Of a stretch of 64,000 nucleotides of DNA, positions 57,889-64,000 are shown in pieces (position 1 is the stretch's first letter; each line of letters starts with the position of its first letter). The notes beneath the pieces were generated by a model that was given only the letters and a program-made list of their open reading frames with translations, ran no database searches and had not been told where the DNA came from. The stretch covers positions 4,154,001-4,218,000 of the forward strand of contig NZ_CP103794.1 in NCBI RefSeq assembly GCF_030388325.1, in the 5' to 3' direction. Source of the DNA: Flavobacterium johnsoniae (lineage in GTDB: Bacteria; Bacteroidota; Bacteroidia; Flavobacteriales; Flavobacteriaceae). A program made the translations under genes and the position numbers.

Positions 57889-58287
57889 ATGGATTTAGGC
57901 ACTCAAATTTTTTGGCTTTTTGTTCTTGCAATTCCGATTGCATGTGTAAGTTGGACTGTAACACATGAAGAGATTTTTAGAGAACCTCATGAATGGTGTG
58001 TCAGGCATTCTAAAAATGACCGATTTATACTGTCAAGAAAGTTCTTTTATCTCTTTACTTGCGAATACTGCTTTAGCCATTATGTCACAATCGCATTTCT
58101 GATACTTTGTGATTATAAACTTTTGTTAAATGATTGGAGAGGCTATATTTTGGCAGGGTTTTCTCTGGTTTTTATGGCAAATGTTTACATGAGTCTTTTT
58201 GCATTATTGCGTCAGGCAATTAAGAAAGAAAAAGTAGAAATCGAAAAAATTGAGAGCGAAACTGATAATGAAATCAGGAAAAATTAA
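57889..58287 (+). CDS. Small membrane protein, DUF1360-like
   Basis: 132 residues with about three membrane helices (FWLFVLAIPIACVSWTV; VTIAFLILCDYKLLL; GYILAGFSLVFMANVYMSLF). Between the first two is FTCEYCFSHYV, a CxxC motif in the position of the conserved cysteines of DUF1360 proteins. The C-terminus is a charged helix. Function unknown. It starts 33 bp after the acidic repeat gene. Confidence 0.6.
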   Translation: MDLGTQIFWLFVLAIPIACVSWTVTHEEIFREPHEWCVRHSKNDRFILSRKFFYLFTCEYCFSHYVTIAFLILCDYKLLLNDWRGYILAGFSLVFMANVYMSLFALLRQAIKKEKVEIEKIESETDNEIRKN

Positions 58288-58320
58288 AAATAGAAGTATA
58301 ACTAAATAAATTAAACTATC

Positions 58321-58593
58321 ATGGAGAATTTAAATTTTATAGATCCATTATTACACGGAATAACACCTCAAAACAAACCACTTAATCTTTCTGTTAAACA
58401 AATGGTATGTGCAGGAGTTGGTGCTCTTATAGCATCGGCTGTATTGAAAAAAACAGGACACACTAAAGCTAGTGCTGTTGTAGGAAGTATTGCATTACCA
58501 ATTTTAGCTTCTGCTGCCTATAAAAAATACGCTGAAGTAACAAAAGAAAAAAATGATGCAAACGCAAGCAGCGGAATCGAATACAATCATTAG
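58321..58593 (+). CDS. Small hypothetical protein with hydrophobic segment
   Basis: 90 residues with one or two hydrophobic segments (MVCAGVGALIASAVL; ASAVVGSIALPILASAAYKK), small and alanine-rich. I do not recognise a family. It follows the DUF1360-like gene by 34 bp and ends before a symmetrical terminator (58613-58646). The three genes may be co-expressed under stress, but nothing in the sequence proves it. Confidence 0.55.
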   Translation: MENLNFIDPLLHGITPQNKPLNLSVKQMVCAGVGALIASAVLKKTGHTKASAVVGSIALPILASAAYKKYAEVTKEKNDANASSGIEYNH

Positions 58594-58612
58594 AATATAA
58601 TTAGTCAGATAT

Positions 58613-58646
58613 AAAAAAAGAGCATTGTTATCGATGCTCTTTTTTT
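58613..58646. terminator. Bidirectional terminator between small-gene group and SpoIIAA-like gene
   Basis: Stem AGAGCAT (58619-58625) and ATGCTCT (58634-58640), seven A before and seven T after. Confidence 0.8.
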
Positions 58647-58666
58647 ATATCTTTTTTGGAAAAAAC

Positions 58667-59035
58667 TTAAGAAATATTTCCTTCTACCCAATTTAAAGCT
58701 TTATTAAAATCTACTTTTTTATACCCACGGAATTCGCCCGGAACAATAAAACTAAAACCATTTGTAAAAGAAATAATTTCGTCTGTATCTGTAATAATTG
58801 CAGCTCTGTTCCATTTTCCTAAGTGTTTTAAGCCTAAAAGTGCATCTTGAAGCCACGCTCCAGCCGTGAAATTTTTAATATCGGTATCTAAAACTAACAG
58901 AAAATTAATTTCGTTTGTTTGTTTTACCAAATGCTCAACTGCTGGTACAACAGCTGTTAGAAAATCTTCTTTTGTTACTTCTGCTAATGCTCTAAAAGCA
59001 ACTATATTATCGGTAGTATCGATTTGATGTATCAT
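58667..59035 (-). CDS. SpoIIAA/STAS-like protein
   Basis: 122 residues with the alpha/beta layout of the SpoIIAA-like family: ALAEVTKEDFLTAVVPAVEH, LLVLDTDIKNFTAGAWLQDA, GLKHLGKWNRAAIITD and IPGEF-type ending FIVPGEFRGYKKVDFNKAL. Members are small soluble proteins found in many bacteria; most are of unknown function and lack the serine of anti-anti-sigma factors. It shares the bidirectional terminator with the rightward gene group. Confidence 0.75.
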   Translation of the reverse strand: MIHQIDTTDNIVAFRALAEVTKEDFLTAVVPAVEHLVKQTNEINFLLVLDTDIKNFTAGAWLQDALLGLKHLGKWNRAAIITDTDEIISFTNGFSFIVPGEFRGYKKVDFNKALNWVEGNIS

Positions 59036-59250
59036 ATGATTTACTTTTGAGTTAATGAATTCTATTCCTTTTCTTAAAGGTTTAATTATTTACTCAAATA
59101 TACTTATTATCAATCATATAGCATTTACATTTAACTATTCGTTTATTATATTATTTCGAGTGATTTTGATGTTTTTTGAATGAATTATTCAAAGCACACG
59201 AAGTTTTTTTTTTAATACCAAAAACGTATAAATCTCAGAACTTAAACAGA

Positions 59251-59886
59251 CTAGATTCCAAGCATTGTACTTAATTCTTCATACGAATGAAAAAGAATTG
59301 CTCCTTCTTTCTTTAAATCTTCATTATTATAACCATTCGCAAATCCGTAAACTTTAAAACCGCCTTTTAATCCCGCTCTAACTCCAGCAACACTATCTTC
59401 AACAACTATACAATCTCCAACGCCAAAACCCATTTGTTTCGCCGCATGCAAAAAGATTTCTGGATCTGGTTTCCAGCTCTTAATTACGTAAGAACTAAAA
59501 ATCTTCCCTTCAAATCTATCTAACAAACCTGCAGTTTCTAGATTTAGTCTGATTTTTTCCAAAGGTCCGCTAGACGCTGTACAATACGGAATTTTAAGAT
59601 TATTCAGGAAATCAAAAATTCCAGGCATCGGTGTGGTTTCTTTCAAAAAAGCTTCAAAACTTCTATTTCTATATTGTTCTTCAAAATCTTCTGGCAACTT
59701 CTTTCCTATCGCTTTTTCAATCTGCGAAAAGCAGTTTTTTAAACTTACGCCATTAAAATAGTGATAAGCATCTTCGAGTTCCATTTGTAAACCATGTTCT
59801 TGTGCCATCACAAGTAATATTTCGTTGCCAATTTTTTCTGTATCGACTAAAACTCCGTCACAATCGAAAATAATACATTTCACCAT
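59251..59886 (-). CDS. HAD-superfamily hydrolase (beta-PGM/phosphatase-like)
   Basis: 211 residues from the ATG at 59886; an ATG at 59901 would add five. Motif I is CIIFDCDGVLVDTE, with a helical cap about 15-80 (GVSLKNCFSQIEKAIGKKL), motif II Ser/Thr in CTASSGPLEKI, motif III Lys in KSWKPDPEIFLHAAKQMG, and motif IV in CIVVEDSVAGVRAG. It belongs to the beta-phosphoglucomutase/6-phosphogluconate phosphatase group. The substrate is a small phosphorylated metabolite and cannot be named. Confidence 0.88.
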   Translation of the reverse strand: MVKCIIFDCDGVLVDTEKIGNEILLVMAQEHGLQMELEDAYHYFNGVSLKNCFSQIEKAIGKKLPEDFEEQYRNRSFEAFLKETTPMPGIFDFLNNLKIPYCTASSGPLEKIRLNLETAGLLDRFEGKIFSSYVIKSWKPDPEIFLHAAKQMGFGVGDCIVVEDSVAGVRAGLKGGFKVYGFANGYNNEDLKKEGAILFHSYEELSTMLGI

Positions 59887-60101
59887 TTTTCTGATTTTCA
59901 TTTAATTACAAATAGCTCTTTTCGTAAAAGAGAAGAATTGAAATTTACAAAAAAATAATCGATTCAAAAATCTAAAGTTTATATTTTGATTTTCAACATT
60001 CTGCACAGAATTACCCCTATTCTGTATTTTCGTTTCCTTTTTGATTTGTACTTTTATAAAATACTATTTAACTCATTTCATTAAAAAATAAATCTTCCAT
60101 T

Positions 60102-61271
60102 TTGAAAAAGCACCTTTTAATTATAACCATTTTGGCGGGCAATTTTGTTGCCATTTCTCAAAATAAAATTATCACTGTTTCTAACAATCTGCCAGTTGAC
60201 AGAGAATTTGAAACTATAGAATTGACAAAAAAATCGCTTGGTTTAGATGCTAATTCTAAACTAGAAAATTATGCTGTAAAAGAATTTGGCAGTAATTCTT
60301 TTTTAGAAACGCAAACGGTAGATCAAGATGGCGACGGAAATGCGGATTTGCTTTTATTTCAGCCAAAAATAAAAGCTTCGTCAAAACAAGATTTTGAAGT
60401 TTTTGTAGGAACAAATCCTTCCGTGTCAAAAGTTATAAATTGTTATTCGCGTTTTGTTCCCGAACGCACAGACGATTATGCTTGGGAAAACAATAAAGTG
60501 GCATTTAGAACTTATGGTCCTGTTGCTCAAAAAATGGTTGAAGACAAGATTGCTGGAGGAACTTTAACTAGCGGAATCGATGCTTGGCTAAAAAGAGTCG
60601 ATTATCCAATCATTAACAAATGGTACGAAAAAGCAACAAACGGAACTGGAACTTACCATAAAGATACTGGAGAAGGTTTGGACAATTTTCATGTTGGAGA
60701 CAGTCGCGGCGTGGGCGGAATTGCCGTAAATGTAGACGGGAAATATTATTTTTCTAAGAATTTTATACGCTGGAAAACCATTACAACTGGACCAATTCGA
60801 ACAAGTTTTATTTTAACTTACGCCGATTGGGATGCGAAAGGCAATAAAATAACTGAATCAAAATTAATTAGTTTGGATTACGGAAGTCAGCTTTCTCGAT
60901 TTGAAATTAATATTACAGGAAGTAAAATAATTGCTGCTGGATTAACGCTTCATGATCAAAAAGGTACAATTGGAACTAACATAAAAGAAGGTTGGTTAAG
61001 TTATTGGGAACCGATTGATGATTCTGAAATTGGAACAGGTTTAGTCGCTCCAAAAAATACTTTATTAAGCTTTGATAATCATGTTACAGAAGAAAAAGAT
61101 TTGAGTAATCTTTATGGAAACATTTCGGTAAAAAACAATAAAGCGATTTATTATGTAGGTTTTGGATGGAAAAAAGGAAGTCCGTTTCAAACCAAACAAG
61201 AATGGGAAAAATATTTGAGTTCTTTTGCTGAAAAAATTAATAATCCTTTGATTGTGAAGGTTAAGAAGTGA
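60102..61271 (+). CDS. DUF4861 exported protein
   Basis: 389 residues starting at a TTG codon (60102); no in-frame ATG precedes it, and the signal peptide (KKHLLIITILAGNF, ending AISQ) starts right there. The body is DUF4861: DADGDGN-like TVDQDGDGNADLLLFQPKI, FVPERTDDYAWENNKVAFRT, HKDTGEGLDNFHVGDSRGVG and a late FGWKKGSPFQTKQEWEKYL. The family is frequent in pectin and other uronic-acid loci of Bacteroidetes, and its activity was unclear to me. It lies opposite the LacI regulator, with a CCCGTGG-type repeat between their 3' ends. Confidence 0.75.
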   Translation: MKKHLLIITILAGNFVAISQNKIITVSNNLPVDREFETIELTKKSLGLDANSKLENYAVKEFGSNSFLETQTVDQDGDGNADLLLFQPKIKASSKQDFEVFVGTNPSVSKVINCYSRFVPERTDDYAWENNKVAFRTYGPVAQKMVEDKIAGGTLTSGIDAWLKRVDYPIINKWYEKATNGTGTYHKDTGEGLDNFHVGDSRGVGGIAVNVDGKYYFSKNFIRWKTITTGPIRTSFILTYADWDAKGNKITESKLISLDYGSQLSRFEINITGSKIIAAGLTLHDQKGTIGTNIKEGWLSYWEPIDDSEIGTGLVAPKNTLLSFDNHVTEEKDLSNLYGNISVKNNKAIYYVGFGWKKGSPFQTKQEWEKYLSSFAEKINNPLIVKVKK

Positions 61272-61312
61272 TTTTTTTGCCATTAAGGCGCAAAGTCACA
61301 AAGTTTTTTTAA

Positions 61313-61389
61313 CATAGTCCAAGGTTTCAACCGTGGGAAACGTATCGTGATTATTCTTTGCGCTCCCGTTGTTGAAACCACGGGCTGTA
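61313..61389. repeat. Diverged CCCGTGG-family element pair
   Basis: Left unit ATAGTCCAAGGTTTCAACC and right unit TTGAAACCACGGGCTGTAT carry several changes against the other copies; lies between the convergent DUF4861 and LacI genes. Confidence 0.75.
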
Positions 61390-61412
61390 TTTTTATAGTT
61401 TTTATAGTATAA

Positions 61413-62432
61413 TTATTTCGCAGGAAAATAATTCTCCTTCAAAATAATTTCTAACGGAATATAATGCGTTTTTTCTGTTTCTTCTTGAAGAACTAGTTTT
61501 TTGTATAAATAATTGATTCCCAAATAGCCTTGTTCTTCGGGTCTTTGGTTGATAAGGAAATCAATTACGCCTTTATTTAGATATTCAATATTTTCTTTTA
61601 ACAAGTCAAAACCAATAATTCTAACGCCTTTAATATTATTTTTTTCTAAAAAATCAGCCACAATATAAGCTCGGGAATTTGGGACAAAAACACTGTTCAC
61701 TCCCAAAAACATTTCCATACTCAATTGATCAATTCCAGAATCTTTCAAAGTAACTTCTGAGAACTTAAAATTGGTCAATTCGTCATGATCTTTGAAATAC
61801 GAATAAAATCCTTTAATGCGTTGCAAGTAAACAGAAGTGCTTTCAATCTCGCGTGTAATTTTAAAAATCAAAACGTGTCTTTCATTTTTAACCGCAAAAC
61901 TGATTAATCTTCCAGCCAAATAACCACTTTGAAAAGCATTTTGCCCGACATAAGCATGTTCATTTTCCTCCGAAATATTCGAATCGATCATTACAACCGG
62001 AATATTTTTCTTTTTGTATTCCGTTAAAAACTGAACAGATTCTTCGTAGAAAATAGGTGCAAAAAGTAATCCGTCACATTCAAACTGCATTATTTTTTTT
62101 ACAGATTCTTTAAAAGAAGAAAGATTATAATCATAGAAAAAATAATCCAGAACAATTCCGAATTTACTGAATTCTAAAGCCGCTTTTTCGATTCCGTCAA
62201 TTTGGCTTTTCCAATATTCTAATGTTTCAGATTTTGGCAGGAAAATAGCAAAGTGAAATTTCTTGTTTAATGCCAAATTGCTTGCTAAAATATTTCGCTT
62301 ATAGCCAAATTCTTCAATAATCGCATTGACTTTATCAACCGTTTCTTGAGCCACTTGTCCACGCTTGTGTATAATTCGATCCACAGTTCCTGGCGAAATA
62401 TTAGCTAATTCAGCAATTTTTTTAATCGTTAT
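61413..62432 (-). CDS. LacI-family transcriptional regulator (no conventional start codon)
   Basis: A LacI regulator with a full effector domain (FHFAIFLPKSETLEYWKSQI; VVMIDSNISEENEHAYVGQN; VRIIGFDLLKENIEYLNKG). The HTH reads ITIKKIAELANISPGTVDRI followed by IHKRGQVAQETVDKVNAII. The first conventional start in frame is the GTG at 62384, which falls inside the HTH and would destroy it. Upstream to the stop there is no ATG, GTG or TTG; the best candidate is an ATA at 62432 (MTIKKIAELA) or a nearby ATT. It is divergent from the uronate operon and probably represses it through the site at 62543-62556. The regulator is either expressed from a rare start or damaged. Confidence 0.75.
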   Translation of the reverse strand: MTIKKIAELANISPGTVDRIIHKRGQVAQETVDKVNAIIEEFGYKRNILASNLALNKKFHFAIFLPKSETLEYWKSQIDGIEKAALEFSKFGIVLDYFFYDYNLSSFKESVKKIMQFECDGLLFAPIFYEESVQFLTEYKKKNIPVVMIDSNISEENEHAYVGQNAFQSGYLAGRLISFAVKNERHVLIFKITREIESTSVYLQRIKGFYSYFKDHDELTNFKFSEVTLKDSGIDQLSMEMFLGVNSVFVPNSRAYIVADFLEKNNIKGVRIIGFDLLKENIEYLNKGVIDFLINQRPEEQGYLGINYLYKKLVLQEETEKTHYIPLEIILKENYFPAK

Positions 62433-62503
62433 GATATTGATTCTTTTTAAGTTAAAAAAATAAAAGCAGTGCGGTAAAATTAATTTATTTTATCAAAAAT
62501 AAG

Positions 62504-62556
62504 TTGTTTTACAGTACAATTTACATACATTTGTAAAAACACCGTGTACGCACACG
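62504..62556 (+). promoter_or_regulatory. Uronate operon promoter and LacI-type operator
   Basis: TTG (62504-62506), 19 bp, TACATTTG (62526-62533), the Bacteroidetes -33/-7 pattern. CGTGTACGCACACG (62543-62556) is a 12-of-14 palindrome with central CG just downstream, a probable site for the divergent LacI regulator. An additional palindrome TTTACA-N6-TGTAAA (62520-62537) overlaps the -7 box. Confidence 0.65.
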
Positions 62557-62601
62557 CAAATATACATATAACATTAAAAAACCAAAATAATAGCGAAAAA
62601 A

Positions 62602-63051
62602 ATGATAGTAGATTCATTACAAAACGCAGCAAAATATTATAATCTGCACCCTAATTTCAAAAAAGCATTTGAATATGTAAATCAAAATGATATCGCCAAT
62701 CTTGAAGAAGGCACTTTTGAAATCGGCGAAGGCCTAAAATTGATCGTAATTGTTGGACAAGGAAATACGAAAGAAGAAGCCGTGAAAGGATTTGAATGCC
62801 ATGATAAAAATATCGACATTCAGATTTCTATAAAAGGTCCAGAAACTTTTGCGTGGAAACCAAGAGAAAAATGTGTTAATCCAAATGGAGATTATAGTGA
62901 CGAAAGAGACGTTCGCTTTTTTCACGATTCACCCGATACGTTTTTTCAATTGCAAGAAAAACAATTTGCAATCTTATTTCCAGAAGATGTTCATACGGCA
63001 ATGATTGGAGAAGGTCTTTTGAAGAAAATTGTAATTAAAGTAAAAATATAA
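62602..63051 (+). CDS. YhcH/YjgK/YiaL-family protein (DUF386)
   Basis: 149 residues, a cupin-like beta barrel. Conserved blocks are FEIGEGLKLIVIVGQGNTK, GFECHDKNIDIQISIKGPE and FAILFPEDVHTAMIGEG, whose His residues form the metal site. Relatives (YhcH, the beta subunit EbgC) are thought to open or anomerise sugars or sialic and uronic acids. It is the first gene of a rightward operon with KDPG aldolase and an SDR, consistent with uronate catabolism. The promoter box TACATTTG at 62526 lies 76 bp upstream. Confidence 0.85.
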   Translation: MIVDSLQNAAKYYNLHPNFKKAFEYVNQNDIANLEEGTFEIGEGLKLIVIVGQGNTKEEAVKGFECHDKNIDIQISIKGPETFAWKPREKCVNPNGDYSDERDVRFFHDSPDTFFQLQEKQFAILFPEDVHTAMIGEGLLKKIVIKVKI

Positions 63052-63054
63052 TTT

Positions 63055-63717
63055 ATGAGTACCATTCAGAACTCAATTGATGTAATTGTAAAACAAGGAA
63101 TGCTTCCGTTGTATTTCAATGCAGATGAGAACAAAAGTATTGCTGTTTTAAAAACACTATATAATGTCGGAATTAGAGCTGTAGAATATACAAGCCGTGG
63201 ACCAGAAGCACTTTCGAATTTCAAAAAAATGATTGAATTAAGAAATGCTGAAATGCCAGGAATGCTTTTAGGAATAGGAACTATTAAAAATTTAGCACAA
63301 GCAGAAACCTATTATTTAGCTGGAGCTGATTTTTTTATCAGTCCGGGATTTGTTCCTGAAATTGCAACCTTTTTAATTGGAAAAGAGGTTTTATATGCTC
63401 CGGGATGTATGACACCAACAGAAATTATTGCGGCTGAAAATGCTGGAGTAAAATTCATTAAACTTTTTCCTGGAAATATTTTAGGACCTGATTTTATGAG
63501 TGGAATAAAAGATGTTTTTCCAAATTTAACTTTCATGCCAACTGGCGGTGTAGACACTACTCGACAAAGCATTGAAACATGGTTTAATGCGGGAGTTTCG
63601 GCAGTTGGAATGGGAAGTAAATTAATTAGCAAAGAAGTAATGAATTACGAGGCTTACGATACAATTGAAAAAGAAACTAAAAGAGTTTTGGATTTGATTG
63701 AAACGATAAGAGGTTAA
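63055..63717 (+). CDS. eda: 2-keto-3-deoxy-6-phosphogluconate (KDPG) / 4-hydroxy-2-oxoglutarate aldolase
   Basis: 220 residues. The class I aldolase TIM barrel shows VEYTSRGPEAL (Glu44 proton relay), GIGTIKNLAQAETYYLAGAD, FISPGFVPEI, PGCMTPTEI and the Schiff-base Lys136 in VKFIKLFPGNILGP, with MPTGGVDTT as the phosphate loop. It cleaves KDPG to pyruvate and glyceraldehyde 3-phosphate, the final step of galacturonate and glucuronate breakdown. It starts 3 bp after the YhcH-like gene. Confidence 0.93.
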   Translation: MSTIQNSIDVIVKQGMLPLYFNADENKSIAVLKTLYNVGIRAVEYTSRGPEALSNFKKMIELRNAEMPGMLLGIGTIKNLAQAETYYLAGADFFISPGFVPEIATFLIGKEVLYAPGCMTPTEIIAAENAGVKFIKLFPGNILGPDFMSGIKDVFPNLTFMPTGGVDTTRQSIETWFNAGVSAVGMGSKLISKEVMNYEAYDTIEKETKRVLDLIETIRG

Positions 63718-63755
63718 AAATCAAATTCAACCAAAATAATAAATTATAAAAATAA

Positions 63756-64000
63756 ATGGATTCAATATTCAATCTTAAAGGAAAAATTGCACTGATTACG
63801 GGCGGTGCTGGAGTTTTAGGAAGTAATTTTGCAAATGTATTAGCCAAACAAGGCGTGATTGTCGGAATCGTTTCACAATCTCTTGAAAAAGCTGAAAATA
63901 CTGTAAAAACAATCGAAGCAAATGGTGGGCAAGGTTTTGCAGTTCAGGCGAATGTTTTAAACAAAGAAGAAATAGAAAAAGTTAGAGATTTTATCGTTGA
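63756..64000 (+). CDS. SDR-family oxidoreductase, probable D-mannonate oxidoreductase, cut by window end
   Basis: 81 codons are visible from the ATG at 63756; the rest lies beyond the window. The NAD motif ALITGGAGVLGSNFANVLA near the N-terminus and the Asp-equivalent segment QANVLNKEEIEKV mark an SDR. In Bacteroidetes uronate operons an SDR next to KDPG aldolase usually reduces fructuronate to mannonate (a UxuB replacement); this assignment rests on context only because the catalytic YxxxK is not in view. Confidence 0.8.
   Translation, partial: MDSIFNLKGKIALITGGAGVLGSNFANVLAKQGVIVGIVSQSLEKAENTVKTIEANGGQGFAVQANVLNKEEIEKVRDFIV

Noticed and set aside
60009..60032. ATTACCCCTATTCTGTA before the DUF4861 gene as a third CAGG-type site
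   Set aside because: Only the second half matches the other two sites, and its direction relative to the gene is opposite.
63312..63632. 106-codon minus-strand frame opposite the KDPG aldolase
   Set aside because: Antisense shadow; the aldolase frame has all catalytic motifs.

Overview
The window comes from a low-GC member of the Bacteroidetes, most likely a Flavobacterium. The evidence is the A+T-rich sequence, the lack of Shine-Dalgarno boxes, -7 elements of the form TAnnTTTG with an upstream TTG, exported carbohydrate-active enzymes, and protein families typical of that group (DUF5703, DUF4861, GH106, NodT-type lipoproteins, LytS/LytTR pairs). No rRNA, tRNA or CRISPR array was recognised.

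Left part (1-28.9 kb): a region for breaking down pectin, probably rhamnogalacturonan. A leftward run of eight exported enzymes encodes a GH78 rhamnosidase, two beta-propeller glycosidases, a GH2 beta-galactosidase, a GH106 rhamnosidase, an SGNH acetylesterase, a DUF5703 protein and a PL1-like pectate lyase cut by the window edge. It is followed by an AraC regulator with a divergent Fsr-type MFS pump (probably unrelated to pectin), a sodium:solute symporter coupled to a Gfo/Idh/MocA oxidoreductase, a beta-helix protein fused to an L-rhamnose-mutarotase-like domain, and a divergent GH28 polygalacturonase behind a perfect LacI-type operator. No SusC/SusD pair lies in the window.

Middle (29-41 kb): cytoplasmic catabolism of 6-deoxyhexoses or related acids. 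A leftward set encodes a lactonase, an SDR, a zinc dehydrogenase and a 2,4-diketo-3-deoxy-acid hydrolase, resembling the non-phosphorylative L-fucose/L-rhamnose route to pyruvate and lactate. Divergent from it is a tightly coupled operon that I cannot match to a described pathway: two solute-binding-protein folds without signal peptides, two class III CoA-transferases between them, a Gfo/Idh oxidoreductase, a MaoC dehydratase and a FucP-type symporter. Two TGTA-N5-TACA sites in the shared promoter region suggest that the two sets are regulated together. This is the best candidate for an undescribed system.

Right part (41-64 kb): mostly housekeeping and stress genes. It holds an RND efflux operon, a LytS/LytTR pair, DUF3861, a PQQ-type sugar dehydrogenase, two thioredoxin-like proteins, a DKNYY protein, a frameshifted DUF1963 gene, a DsbA-like lipoprotein, a REP-associated transposase inside its own inverted repeats, a CinA-like amidohydrolase, small unknown proteins, a HAD phosphatase and a DUF4861 protein. 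It ends with a LacI regulator divergent from a uronate operon (YhcH-like, KDPG aldolase, SDR), the expected cytoplasmic end of pectin breakdown.

A striking general feature is the density of intergenic palindromic repeats of several families. Some are nested inside others and some run into gene starts.
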